Assembly (NCBI GenBank): GCA_965178125.1
Contig: CBCXTV010000025.1
Location: 1 to 27,493 of the forward strand
Reading direction: 5' to 3'
DNA: 27,493 bases
Source of the DNA: Bilabrum cf. latius
Lineage: Eukaryota; Bigyra: Bicosoecida; Bigyra; Bicosoecida
The position numbers and the translations under genes are program-made. Positions 15,967-26,232 of this stretch are shown here, piece after piece. The stretch's first letter is position 1. Every line of letters starts with the position of its first letter. The notes under the pieces are model-generated. The model saw nothing but the letters and a program-made list of their open reading frames with translations. It searched no databases and had not been told where the DNA came from.

Positions 15967-18913
15967 TCTCCGTCACTCCATCTGGCGGCGAAAATTGCCT
16001 CAGTTTCCGGTCCCCGATTCCGGGCCCAAGGACCCCCGAAATTCCCGATTCCGCGCAGTGCCGAAAGCTCGACATAAACCACAAACACGACACACAACAC
16101 AACACGATAGCGCCTCCCCACGCGCGGGATTGGGTCCTTCCGCTCGCTGCATGTGAGCTGCAGTGTGTTCTTGCCGGGAATGTCACTGGAAGTCGCGCTG
16201 CAGTCTGCTCAGGGCGCCTTATGACCATGAAGGCGTCTCAGCACCCGCGACGGCAAGAGGGGGCACGCACGACGTTGCGAAGCACCCGCCCTGGGTGAAG
16301 AAACTGCGTATCCACAGGAGTCACGTTCAGTTGCGCGAGAATTGGAAAGGCGGGGTAACTGGTGCAGAGGAGCTTGTTCGCAGCGCGGCTTCCACCAGCG
16401 CCGCTGACGGTAAGATGCATCGGTCTCGGTACATGAGTCGGCACGGTGTTGCGTGATTGACTTCACGATGCGGGAGTGTGCAGCCTTCCGCAGCGGGAGA
16501 ATTGTATCTCCCCACGACCGCCGAAAAAAAAAAAAGGCTATGCTGGACTCGTTCCAGGGAAGGCTATGCGATGAGTATCTCTAGGCGCTTTCCGGAAGAC
16601 CCACCCACTACACGCTGGTCAGCCCTCCCAAGCGGGAGTGAACCGCGGAGCCGCGGGCCCGTGAGCGCTGCTGCTACGATCATTTCTGCCCGTTTGACTC
16701 TCGCCCACTCTTGCCGTGACCAAAGACGCGCAGATCCTTATGACGCATGACACCTCGTCGAGGTGTCGAGACTGCCTCACATTCCCGTTACGGAGACCCA
16801 CAGCACTGCGACAACGAAATCGGTCACGAAGAGAGCAAGAGGCCGCGCACCTGAGCATCACAAAAACCCCGAGAGACATAAACAACACCGTACCGTGAAG
16901 TCCCTGCGACGAGGGGATGCTAAGCGGCTCCCACGGCGGCTCCTCTGCGGGAGAAGCTGCCGCAGACCTCGAGATGGGATGCACATGATTGCGAAGATTG
17001 CGGAACTCGTCCGAAGCCGGTCGCACGAGGGTCACAGCGAATGGAGGCATATCTATGAAATAGAGTCTGCGTGCAAAGCAGCATTCCAAACGATCGTCCG
17101 CATTCTTCCGAGCAAATCCTTGGGAGCACACATCCTGCGGACGACATCTCTTTTCTATCCACCCCAGCGTACTCCCCGCACACACTTCTCGCGAATGATT
17201 GAGAATTCTGTGCGGCACATGTAATATCAGGCTACCATGATACGCGGAATGGCGTGCTATTGCTCGCACGTTCGTGCGCCCCCTTCCGAATGCGCTTACC
17301 ACATCACTATGTTCGTCGGCAACCGTATACACCGTAGGGGTCTTCCCTCCGACACCAAGCGTACACGACTGGCCGTAATAGCGCAGCGTAGATGTTTCGG
17401 ACGTCGCCCAGGACAAGTGTCGACGCCCGGTTCGTCACGATCACTACGTGTGCACTTCACTCACCGCCCTCCAGCCGCTAGACTTCTTTTGGAACGCGAC
17501 ATCCTACGACGCGCTATGACACGTAGCCGTAAACCGCAGACGGCCTCGCGTTCACTGCTTGCAGCGCAAGTGCGTGAACAAGAACCGCCCGCGTGGCACA
17601 CCTTCGCAGGCGCGGAAGACAAAAAGTTCCTTCTAAGCTTGTATTCGGGTCCGAAAGCCAAATTCCACTTCGGGGTCGAGAAGGGCGACCCGGGAAATCA
17701 CCGTACGCTCTGTGAATCCATTTCCCGGGGAAAGTCCCCGAGTTCCCGCTACCCGGTCCCAGGCCCAGCGACCCAGGAAAGTTCCCGTCCCCCCGCATGC
17801 GGAAACCTCCCACGAAGCACGCCCACCTCACGCTTCACACGCAAAAGTCCAGGAGTCAAATCCATTCCGGACCCAGCAGTTCACCCCCCGTGACGATTGG
17901 GAAAGGCTCTTGCACACACCTTCTCGTCCGAGCAGTCTATGGAGCACACGCCTGTCTTCGTTGCCTTTTCCGGCCAAAAATGCAGGGAGTTCGAAGGGGA
18001 AGTAGCAAACGCGGAAGACCGCTTTCGAAACGCAGGTGCTCAGGGAAAAACAACCAGAGCGTCCCTGATCCTCGGCAGAGCCGTCCAGGAGGGACGGGCA
18101 CGGACGGGCATCGCAGATCTTGCAGCGCCACCATTCGCCGGGATGGGCGACCGGACGAGGGCGACCACAAGTACGTAGCGTGCGACGTCCGTCAGTCGCC
18201 ATGTTGCGCTCATTCGCTTTCGCGGCACGACTTCCAGGGCCGGCCTTACTCACTCCTCGGAGTCCGCGTGTGGATTCTCCCCTGCGCACGATCTGCCGCT
18301 CTAGATGCTACACAAAGATCCCGCTCGGATGACCCCCTCTGTGCATTCTGCAAGATTTTACGCGCCTCCATTCAATGCGCGAAGCATGCACCGCAGCAGT
18401 CTGAGTCCGGTGACCACCTTCAATAGCGTGGGACAAATTCCGTCCGCGATGTGCATTCGGGCATGCTCCCCTTTCCGAGTCTCTGTGACCCGTAGTGCGT
18501 CCGCGGCCAACGACTCAGGACTCCACGATGGTACGCACGAGTTGCATTCCTTGCACGAAGCGTGCGGAGAGAAAGCGATGCTCAGACATCGAGGCGCTTG
18601 GAGGGTCTGCACACGACATGCTTCGAGAGGCCATGCAAACATGCGAAACCAGAACTGAGGTTCCTCATCGTTCCTGCTGTCGAGCGCTCAATTGGGGCAT
18701 CGGATCAGGACGAAGCTCGCGAAGAGAGGACGCGGGTGTCCCCATCCAAAAATCCGCCGCCTTCAAGGCTCATGTTCCCGGATCCTGCATTCGCGAGTTT
18801 CGGGAGCAGAAGTGCAAGATCGCCGCTGGACACACAGCGCATGCCATTTCCCGTCTCTGGAGATGTCGGGCTTCCAGGCGCAATTCGGACACCATCGCCA
18901 GGACCTCGGGAAG
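15967..18913. other. Long gap without a recognisable gene
   Basis: Short Arg/Ser/Pro-rich open frames occur on both strands, but none shows a convincing domain. Visible items are an A12 run near 16524-16535, a 19-bp perfect palindrome at 16749-16767 and a diverged relative of the 76-bp repeat at about 17645-17735. The frame around 16976-17221 (IAKIAELVRSRSHEGHSEW..., ending at TAA) has mixed composition and might be a gene remnant, but I cannot name it. Confidence 0.5.
16749..16767. repeat. 19-bp perfect palindrome
   Basis: GACACCTCG and CGAGGTGTC are exact complements around a single central T. No second copy was noticed in the window. Confidence 0.7.
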
Positions 18914-21424
18914 ATGACATGTCTGCTGATCTGCAGGGAAGAGTCCCGCTTCGAGGAGTGGCGACAAAAAAAAGGGGCGCGAGAACTCCACGAGCACATG
19001 GGAGCGGTCCTTCGGCTCCCCAATCCAGTGTTTCCGCAGACCGACAGGGACCCAGATGGACGCGACATCGTCAAAGACCAGGCCCTCTTGGATATCTTCT
19101 CCGGCAAGATAACGGACTGGAGCAAATACAATCCGGCCACTGTTGGGGCGATCCAATCCCATCGAAACGCATGGCTGTGGGCTGAGAACCACACGCCGAC
19201 GGAATGGCTCATGGTTGTCGAAGATGATATCGAACCTCGCGAAGCATGCGTGGATCGGCTACTCGTAGTTCTTCACGCCATCGCGAAAAACCCCAAGGTG
19301 ACGCAGATGGCCATGTTAGCGGGGTCAGAAGCACCGAGAATGGTCAGCCTCCAGCGCGAAAACTCCACCTCCATCCACAATTGCGAGCGCCTCTTGGACG
19401 TGCGGACCTATCCGGCGCACTGGGTAGACAACACATTTGTGGTCCCCTACCACGTCGGCATGGGCCTAAAGTGGTATCTCATCAGCCCGGAGGGGAGGAA
19501 GGCGCTCCTGAAGATGCGGATCCCGAACCGAAGCTTCGAACGCTGCGTCTGGCGCCGCCTCTTCGACACGTTCCAAGGGCCGGTATGGAAGTGGGAAGAT
19601 TGCCTCCGCATGACATCTGTGCTGGCAGCCAGCCCGGTCCTCGCATCGACTCCCGAGAGCATGGACACGGAGTGGGGGGGCTCGGGACGACGAAGTGCGG
19701 ATGCAGGGCACAGTATGAAACCGTACATAATGATCGACCCGAGTGACGACTGGACTCTTGGCGAGCGATTAAACACATTGTCCGTCGTGATGTCCGTGTG
19801 CGCGGCCCTGAGTTGGGGGGTTGTCCTCGTCTGGGAAAAAACAGAGCGCGTGCCCATCTCCTACGAAGACTTGTGCGGTGTTCACGAGCACGCCGGCGAA
19901 ACCAACACGTTCGTCCACCTCCTCCAGGACAAACGCGGCGGGTCGTATTCGTACTTCCTGAGGTACGGAGACATCCGCATCCACGTGGTGCAGCCGATGA
20001 TGTGCATCCCCACCCTCGACAGAATGCTCGACATGGTAGCCATGAAGAGGCCCAAGATGAACACCCTGCCTCCCTTGAAATGGCAGACCGCTCGATGGAT
20101 CCAAGTCAAGCAGAAGTGGATCGATAAACTCCACACGGAGATGCCGGGGGCCGAGCTGCCCTCATGGCTGGAGTGGCCACCCTCAACCCACGCGCTTGTC
20201 CTCTGCGACGACAGGGACTTGGCGGCGCATAGCCTCGAGGGGAGATGCCAAGAGGAGCAGCAGGAGTGGATGAACGACGGGAAGGACAACAGCATCCAGT
20301 ACTACATCCTTGAGGCAAAGCAGGCGCTGCAGAACGAGTTGGAAGACATCCTAAAGGGGGACAGCAGCTCGCGCCTCGTCGTGATCCGCATGACAACCAA
20401 ACCGCTGGGACAGGTCTGGGTGGGCATGATGAAGCACCTCACGAAGCAGTTCGGGGAGCGCATCATAACGCCAACGTTCCTCCTCCCGAAAATGATCCCC
20501 AAAAGGAGGCACGACGAGAAGAACCCGAGTGATGATTGGATTACTTGGGGAGCATCCTTGGCGAAAACCGTGGGCCTCCTCACGCTCATACCTCCGATGC
20601 AAGTGCACTATCCCATCATGAGCTGGACCGTGGCCTGGAACCACTTCATGTTTAAGGGCAGGACTGCCACGGACACCGTGATCCCAGACGTCATCCGAAC
20701 TCTGTACGCTCCGCACAAGAGCAACAGGAAGCAGCTCCTCAAGAACGGCCCGCTGTGCCAGACGAGGCGCGCCGTGCTGGACTCGCCCGCACTGCGGGAC
20801 ATTGCGAACAACTACTCAAGGGCCAAGGACAAGACCTATAACCTCTTGAGTTATTCCAAATGGTTTGCCGAGGAAGCCATGTGGCACATGATCAAGTACG
20901 CGGAAAGCACGCAGTGCATCGTCGACCCGTTCGTGAGCCGCCAGTGCCAAAAGGTCTTCGAGCACATCCCCTCGGACGACATCGGCCATGCGGACGCCCG
21001 GCTCCGGTACAACCTTCAGGATGCCGACGACCGAGGTTACCGCTTCAACGCGGGGCATCTCTACACCGCGGTGCAGGGCATCAAAACGGTGAACATCGCA
21101 TACAACAAGTGGCTCACCGAGCAGGCACAGAGTCATTCCGAATGGAGCTGGGGCAAAACGTTCATCAAGCTTGTGATCAACCAGTGGCGGCAGCAGCAGG
21201 GCAGTGAGCCGTATGACGTGGACGAGGAGGAGTACGTGAGCCTTCCGCGGACCTTCCACGGGAATTCGTTGAAGCTCGCGAGGAGCGTAAGCCTCAAGGA
21301 CACGAGATCCTGCTCCAGATCGTCCTCATCCTATTCCAGGTCGCCCTCCACCAACAGGACTGAGGCACAGCCTTCGAAGAGAGCGCGCCTGACCCCGGCA
21401 CCCGGCGTAAAGCACGAGCCCTGA
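18914..21424 (+). CDS. GT25-like glycosyltransferase with second glycosyltransferase-like domain and SR-rich tail
   Basis: This is a predicted 836-aa protein. I use ATG 18914, which gives MTCLLICREESR, because a GT25 domain normally opens with a short hydrophobic strand and Arg. The frame is open back to 18692, but that part looks non-coding. GT25-like features are VGAIQSHRNAW (S82/H83, like the 'GC.SH...W' motif), WLMVVEDDIEP (acidic EDD at 103-105, metal/nucleotide-sugar site) and KWYLISPEGRKALL (near 188). From M268, IMIDPSDDW-LGERLNTLSVVM...VVLVWE resembles the 'GLGNRL..L..A...A......VWE' opening of fucosyltransferase/NodZ-like domains, which is tentative. Residues ~660-686 (NPFVSR type) are the source of the triplicated patchwork unit. 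The tail is SR-rich and ends with the basic SKRARL, a possible nuclear signal, which is odd for a glycosyltransferase. No signal peptide or membrane anchor is seen. Confidence 0.72.
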   Translation: MTCLLICREESRFEEWRQKKGARELHEHMGAVLRLPNPVFPQTDRDPDGRDIVKDQALLDIFSGKITDWSKYNPATVGAIQSHRNAWLWAENHTPTEWLMVVEDDIEPREACVDRLLVVLHAIAKNPKVTQMAMLAGSEAPRMVSLQRENSTSIHNCERLLDVRTYPAHWVDNTFVVPYHVGMGLKWYLISPEGRKALLKMRIPNRSFERCVWRRLFDTFQGPVWKWEDCLRMTSVLAASPVLASTPESMDTEWGGSGRRSADAGHSMKPYIMIDPSDDWTLGERLNTLSVVMSVCAALSWGVVLVWEKTERVPISYEDLCGVHEHAGETNTFVHLLQDKRGGSYSYFLRYGDIRIHVVQPMMCIPTLDRMLDMVAMKRPKMNTLPPLKWQTARWIQVKQKWIDKLHTEMPGAELPSWLEWPPSTHALVLCDDRDLAAHSLEGRCQEEQQEWMNDGKDNSIQYYILEAKQALQNELEDILKGDSSSRLVVIRMTTKPLGQVWVGMMKHLTKQFGERIITPTFLLPKMIPKRRHDEKNPSDDWITWGASLAKTVGLLTLIPPMQVHYPIMSWTVAWNHFMFKGRTATDTVIPDVIRTLYAPHKSNRKQLLKNGPLCQTRRAVLDSPALRDIANNYSRAKDKTYNLLSYSKWFAEEAMWHMIKYAESTQCIVDPFVSRQCQKVFEHIPSDDIGHADARLRYNLQDADDRGYRFNAGHLYTAVQGIKTVNIAYNKWLTEQAQSHSEWSWGKTFIKLVINQWRQQQGSEPYDVDEEEYVSLPRTFHGNSLKLARSVSLKDTRSCSRSSSSYSRSPSTNRTEAQPSKRARLTPAPGVKHEP

Positions 21425-22299
21425 CGACGAAATGCCGCAGAACAGCGCGTTGCGAGGAGACAAAGCTCCGCAGGCAACAGCAGAAGGCCGCCGAGCGCCG
21501 GAGTTGGAGGGTCACATAGTTCCATCGGTCCCATTCTCTCCGGAAGTCGCATAGCACGTGGAGATCCGCATGCTCTCGGTGCATGAACGCTGGCAGCACG
21601 CAGTGCCAAAGTCGCAAAGCTCTTCAGAGTCACAAGTCCAGAAGTTCTTCTGCCAATGTGTGTCCTCTTCCCGCTCATGTGTGCATCCTCGGAGGAAGTC
21701 TGGAGATGACAGGACCCAGCACGCACCACATCAGAAGTCCTTTTTTAAAGCGGCATCGTCAGACAAAAATCTGGAACGCCCTTCCGCAAAAAAGAGTGCT
21801 GCCCACAGAAAAAAGGGAAACACCTGAGGCCCCAGAAGCCAAAGGGAGGACCGCGAAGGACGCAGTTTCGAGGTCACACTTTCCGGGACCAGTTTTGAGC
21901 CCAAAAAGGGGTACACAAGAGGAAAACACGATGCGGGAGGCTTGAAATTGTCACCGAAAACGGGCCCAAAATTGGGACCCCTTTTTCGCAAATTTCGCAG
22001 CATCCAGACGACCCAGAAAGGCTTTCCCAGGCGCCGCCTCGAAGCTCACCTTCTCGCATGCAACCATGACGCACCCCCCACCTCCTCATGCAGACGCGTC
22101 TGAGAGACCCCGCAGTGGAACTTCTCCCATTCTGCGCAGGAAGCACTTCAGTCTACAAGGACCCGCGCACTTCTTACCGCACCACCTCCATGTGAAAGCA
22201 CTTCTCGCTGAGTTTTTTTTGGGCCCAGGAATACAGCAACTGCCAGAAGCTTCGCACAGAAAAGCAGCCCACTCAGGAAGCAAACTCACTGCACACCCC
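21425..22299. other. Intergenic gap, no gene recognised
   Basis: A mostly Ser/Lys/Arg-rich low-complexity stretch. Around 21869-21990 phrases such as GTCACCGAAAACGGGCCC and CTTTCCGGGACC recall the TTCGGTCACCGAAAA and CCGGAAAA motifs of the 391-480 and 14840-14900 repeats, but the match is loose. Confidence 0.45.
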
Positions 22300-22770
22300 A
22301 TGGCGAGCGACGCAGAACCGGAGGACGCAATGCGGCTCGACTCCCCTAGAGATGCGGATGCAGCGGCGCCACCCGAAGCGACGGAGGCAGGATCACAGAA
22401 ACCAGATCATGCGCAGCAGTTCTTCGAGGAGCCCTGCCCGAAAGACGGACACATGGAAGCGCTAGAGAAGACCGCCAAGACGGACGAACCTGGCGACACA
22501 CCCTTGTTCGTCGACAAGTGGACGGCAGCGATCACACGCCTTACCGAGGAGCGCAAGGCTCTCAAGCTCGAGCAGCGGGCTAAAACGAAGGCCATCCGCA
22601 AAACCATCCGGCAGAAAAGGCGCACCATGAAGAACGCCAAAAAACTCACAGACGACGAGCTCGCCCAAATCGTGCTAGACAGGAAGATCTTGCAGTTGGT
22701 GCAAAAAGAAGAGATCGCAGCACGCAGCTCCGCCAACTCCTCAACGAGCCAGGCGAAGTCGACCTTGTGA
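22300..22770 (+). CDS. Small basic coiled-coil protein, unknown
   Basis: This is a predicted 156-aa protein. The start at 22300 (MASDAEPED) is preferred; the frame is open upstream to 22066 but of low-complexity composition. The first ~50 residues are acidic and Ala/Pro-rich. Residues ~65-145 form one long charged helix (ITRLTEERKALKLEQRAKTK, then KTIRQKRRTMKNAKKLTDDE), and the end is Ser-rich. The DDELAQIVLDRKILQL segment looks like the most conserved part. The last codons and 3' flank recur at 8192-8340, so the gene belongs to the repeated set that includes Rep. It lies 1.18 kb upstream of Rep on the same strand. A nucleic-acid or partner-binding role is only a guess. Confidence 0.55.
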   Translation: MASDAEPEDAMRLDSPRDADAAAPPEATEAGSQKPDHAQQFFEEPCPKDGHMEALEKTAKTDEPGDTPLFVDKWTAAITRLTEERKALKLEQRAKTKAIRKTIRQKRRTMKNAKKLTDDELAQIVLDRKILQLVQKEEIAARSSANSSTSQAKSTL

Positions 22771-23131
22771 GAAGCGCTTCCCGTGTTCAGAGAACCGAGG
22801 ATTACAGATAGACCCCGCGTCACAGAAGCCATCGCAAGAGGGCAGAGCGTCAAGTACAGCGCAGTCTTGACGGACACAGATAGCCCGAGCAGCACAAAGC
22901 AGCGGATGCGGCTGCCCAGCGGAGTCGCGCACTCGGACAGCATACACGGGACGTGCTGGCAGAAATCACTCAGTCCGCGAGCACCGTCGTCAAGAGCACG
23001 GGAGGGGCAGACTCGACATGCACAACTTTGAAAAACGGGAGGGGCACGAAAGGAAGACAAATTTGGCATTAATCCTTGATTACCCCCGCCCCCCCGTAGA
23101 ATCAGAGCGAGCAGATATGCGCGGAAGGTCC
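22771..23131. other. 3' flank of the coiled-coil gene, partly repeated
   Basis: The first ~88 bases are the part shared with 8255-8340. The rest shows no gene. Confidence 0.5.
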
Positions 23132-23261
23132 GGGGGGCAGTCGCAGAAAAGTGCACGCGAGAATAAGAGGAAAGGAGACCCCCCAAACCCACGTAGTGCG
23201 ACCCTCGGGGGTACCCTCTAAGGTACTAAGAATCCTTCCCCCGAAAATCGCACTACATCGG
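23132..23261. repeat. Dispersed ~130-bp element, copy 2, upstream of Rep
   Basis: This is the partner of 7081-7214. The inverted repeat is GTAGTGCGAC (23193-23202) and ATCGCACTAC (23247-23256), with one mismatch. A weaker third relative is visible at about 23745-23786 (GAATCCTTCCCTCGGAAGCG, TACTACCTCGCCC). Confidence 0.8.
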
Positions 23262-23440
23262 TCCCTGGCGTCGGGGAAAGCGGAAAAAAGGGGAGCACTA
23301 CCGTGAAAAAATCCTGCATTTTACAGGAAAATCGGAGCACTACGTGTCAAAAACTGGGGGTTTTTGAGCTTTTTTTTCCAGAAAAACGGCATTTTTTTAT
23401 GTAAAAACCGCGCGAAACGAGCACTACCGAGCACTACCTC
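23250..23440 (+). promoter_or_regulatory. Iteron-like GAGCACTAC repeats upstream of Rep
   Basis: GCACTAC occurs at 23250-23256. GGAGCACTAC occurs at 23292-23301 and 23334-23343, and two abutting GAGCACTACC copies lie at 23419-23428 and 23429-23438. An AT-richer stretch (23303-23410) with T and A tracts and a small TCCTG/CAGGA hairpin lies among them. Direct repeats plus an AT-rich segment upstream of a rolling-circle Rep gene suggest a replication origin or Rep-binding array. This is inference from position and pattern. Confidence 0.4.
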
Positions 23441-23946
23441 GCCTCCTCCAGTCGTGTTTCGCATTTTTTTCGCTGGCCGAAAATGTCTCCGAAGGCGCTG
23501 CCTCGAGGGGGGGTTCCGATGGCTGATTTTGGGCGTTCGGTTGTCGATTTCGCGTGCATTTCAGGTTGTCGGCGAGGCCTTTTTGGCGTATGTCGCAGGT
23601 TCGGATGCCCTGGAACGTCGTGCCTCATGTGGTATTCGCCGGTTTCTATGTTCGAGAAGGCGGTCGGTCGGTCATCCTCTCTGGCAGGCTCCGAAGTGCG
23701 TTTGTGATCGTGCTAATTGCAACGCCATGCTTTCCTTCGTTGGCTTCGAGAATCCTTCCCTCGGAAGCGGTACTACCTCGCCCAGGGCGGCACGAGCTGC
23801 AGACTCAGCTGCCTCGGTGCTCATGTGTGTCCCGTGTCAGCAGTTTCGGTGTTTCGAACAGCAAGGATTCTGGGCATTGCGTGTCGGAGGCAAGTGTTCT
23901 ATCTTGAGGCATTCCGCGATTCGTCGAAGGATTATTTGCGCAAATA

Positions 23947-26232
23947 ATGTCGGCTCCGTTCAAGGGCGAAACGATGAGTTTGTCTGTTGCCGAGTCGCTG
24001 AAGTCCCGAGTCGCATCCTGCTCCTGGGATCCCGCGTGGGTTTCCGCGAGCTGCGTGCCGTGCGATGGCCTCCCCACAAGCCAGGAGTCAGAAGCGTCCA
24101 CGACGGCGACCTCTGCTTTGTTAGGGGTGTCCGAGGCGTCCCCAACGTGCTCGTGTGGCCTCGGTGTCTCCAATTCGGTGGCTGCAGCGCGCGCGGCCGC
24201 TGTCCCGAGTTTTGGCTTTGACGATGCGGAGAACGACTTCGACGCCAGTCTCGACATGATTGAGGCCTCATGCGAGGTCGCATGCGAGGCAGAATGCGAG
24301 GGCGATCCGGGAGCCTGCTTGTTGTCCCACGGCAAGTCGAGCGGTCAGTGGCAGATCGGCGTAGTGGGTGAACGAGTCCTTTATGAGGGCCTCAGCGTTG
24401 AGGGCGACATTCCTGGCCGCGTTGCTGCCTCCGAAGCGCTCGCCGCGGGTGTCATCAATTTGGAACCCCCGTCAGAGGAAGTACTTTTGCCGGTGCAGCT
24501 TCTGCGGAGTAGTCAAGGTTACCGTGGGGTTCTGCCCATCGAGGATTCTGCGCCCGATGCGAGGGGGCGACCGCAGATGCTCATGCTTCCCGATTTCGTG
24601 CCCCCCGTGAAGAGGCGGCGTCTTCGGCAGAAGTGCGACCCTGCTGAGGGCGATGCAGCATCGAGTCTTGCGGCTCATCTCGGACCTCCGCCCGCGGCTC
24701 GTGCCGCGGCCGGAGCGTCTGGGCCGCAGCGCTCGACTGGAAGGCCTTCGACTCGTCCTATTGATAGTGTCATCTATCGTCTCCTGCGGGTTTTCCCTGA
24801 CGATTTCAAGTTGGCGTTTCCGGCGTCGGTGTCACACCAGCGGAAGCGGTGCCTCATCAGGGAGGCGCTTCGCAATGTACCCGGTGACCGCATGTGCATC
24901 TTGAAAGACTGGGCTGCGGGGGCGGAGGACACTCCTTGCCAGCTTCGTTTCGAGGAGCTCTTCCCGGAGCTTGCGCGGCAGCGGGACGAAGTTGTGAGGA
25001 ATCCGGGATCGCATTCAGTGCCCGTGGGCGAGATTGTGCCTGCGTCCGACAAGAACACGAGGCGGGGAAGGGCCGTGATGCTTACCTTTCACGGTCGCTG
25101 GGGTGTCGAAAAGGAGCCTGTGCGCGACATCATGTCGGCATCCGTGGCAAGGGGCGTCCTGAGGCGATTGGTTCTCGCGTCTCCGTTCTATGTGGAGCTT
25201 TGGGCCACCTTCAAGGCATGGGCGCAGGACATCGCGCGGCGGATGATGTGGCCTCAGCTGTCCATGAAAATGGAGCTCTCCCTGCACCGCAAGCACGCCG
25301 CAAACTTGGTGCACTTCCACGTATGCATGACGGATTCCGAGAAGTCGCATCGTTGTCGCGTGGCGGAGGATTTCATGTGGGCCGGCAGCAGGCCGAATGT
25401 CGTGTACGGCTCCGGGCGGTCAGCGAAAGCGCAGGAACGTGGCGCGTCGGAGTTACACTATTATTGTCAAGCTCCCAAAGTCGGTGCGCTGCTTTGCGCC
25501 ACGAACTACCGAGCCGGACGCGATTTCGTCGTCAATGGTAAGTTCGTGCACGCGTTGTTCGCACGCTTCAAAATGGATCCGGACGTCGCGAGAAGGGAAC
25601 TCGTGGCGTATCGGTGTCGGGACGCCGAGAACTTAGTGCGCGCCATCGACTTCCACATACAGAATGCCGCGGAGAGGAGAGAGGTGTGCGCGCAGGCCGC
25701 GGTGCACGTAGTGACGAAGCTCCGCCCCTTTAAGGTGGTGCCCGAAGTCGAGAAGTGGCGCGAGAGCTATCGTCAGGAGTGGTTCGCGCACATGCGCTTC
25801 AAGTTCCTTGTCTTGGTGGGGGACTCCCGGTTCGGGAAGACAGTGTACGCGCGGAATCTCTTCGGGAGCGAAAGGACTCTTGTTGTGAACTGTCAGGGCA
25901 GTGTGGAACCTCCGCTCCGTGGCTTCGATCGAAGTCGGCATGTGGCCATTGTGTTCGACGAGGCAAATGCCCTGTGGGTCGTCAACAACAAACAGGTCTT
26001 TCAGGCTGGCCTTGACCCCTCCCTGCTCGGCCAGAGCAAGACGAACAGCCTCGCATACTCTGTGTGGCTCCACGGTATCGCCCTGATCATCTGCACGAAT
26101 TCGTGGGGCTCTGACGTGACGGAGTCGGTGGACCGCGAGTGGCTTGACAACAACTGTACGAAAGTGGAGGTGAAAGATCGGCTCTACTTCGACGAGGACT
26201 TGTTGTCTCTCACGGATGTGCAGAAGAGCTGA
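23947..26232 (+). CDS. Rep: HUH endonuclease plus SF3 helicase (CRESS-DNA type)
   Basis: This is a predicted 761-aa rolling-circle initiator. The first ~370 residues are an extension not usual in compact viral Reps (commonly ~300-400 aa in total). It is acidic and Cys/Ser/Ala-rich with a basic KRRRLRQK near 222-229, a possible nuclear signal. HUH part: motif 1-like AVMLTFHGRW (~376-385), HUH pair H456/H458 in LVHFHVCM, and candidate nicking Tyr Y555 in VAYRCRDAEN. SF3 helicase: Walker A GDSRFGKT (625-632), Walker B HVAIVFDEAN (665-674) and motif C IALIICTNSW with sensor Asn 718. All key residues are present and no stop or intron is seen. The start is the first ATG after CAAATA. Fragments occur at 8871, 10501-10664, 11458-11620 and 14256. 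It may be an endogenous viral, plasmid or transposon Rep; which one cannot be told from this window. Confidence 0.88.
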   Translation: MSAPFKGETMSLSVAESLKSRVASCSWDPAWVSASCVPCDGLPTSQESEASTTATSALLGVSEASPTCSCGLGVSNSVAAARAAAVPSFGFDDAENDFDASLDMIEASCEVACEAECEGDPGACLLSHGKSSGQWQIGVVGERVLYEGLSVEGDIPGRVAASEALAAGVINLEPPSEEVLLPVQLLRSSQGYRGVLPIEDSAPDARGRPQMLMLPDFVPPVKRRRLRQKCDPAEGDAASSLAAHLGPPPAARAAAGASGPQRSTGRPSTRPIDSVIYRLLRVFPDDFKLAFPASVSHQRKRCLIREALRNVPGDRMCILKDWAAGAEDTPCQLRFEELFPELARQRDEVVRNPGSHSVPVGEIVPASDKNTRRGRAVMLTFHGRWGVEKEPVRDIMSASVARGVLRRLVLASPFYVELWATFKAWAQDIARRMMWPQLSMKMELSLHRKHAANLVHFHVCMTDSEKSHRCRVAEDFMWAGSRPNVVYGSGRSAKAQERGASELHYYCQAPKVGALLCATNYRAGRDFVVNGKFVHALFARFKMDPDVARRELVAYRCRDAENLVRAIDFHIQNAAERREVCAQAAVHVVTKLRPFKVVPEVEKWRESYRQEWFAHMRFKFLVLVGDSRFGKTVYARNLFGSERTLVVNCQGSVEPPLRGFDRSRHVAIVFDEANALWVVNNKQVFQAGLDPSLLGQSKTNSLAYSVWLHGIALIICTNSWGSDVTESVDREWLDNNCTKVEVKDRLYFDEDLLSLTDVQKS

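Noticed and set aside
23364-24221. 285-codon frame overlapping the Rep start
   Set aside because: It is in another frame from Rep. Its composition is Arg/Cys/Phe-rich, it runs through T tracts and the iteron-like repeats, and no motif is recognised.
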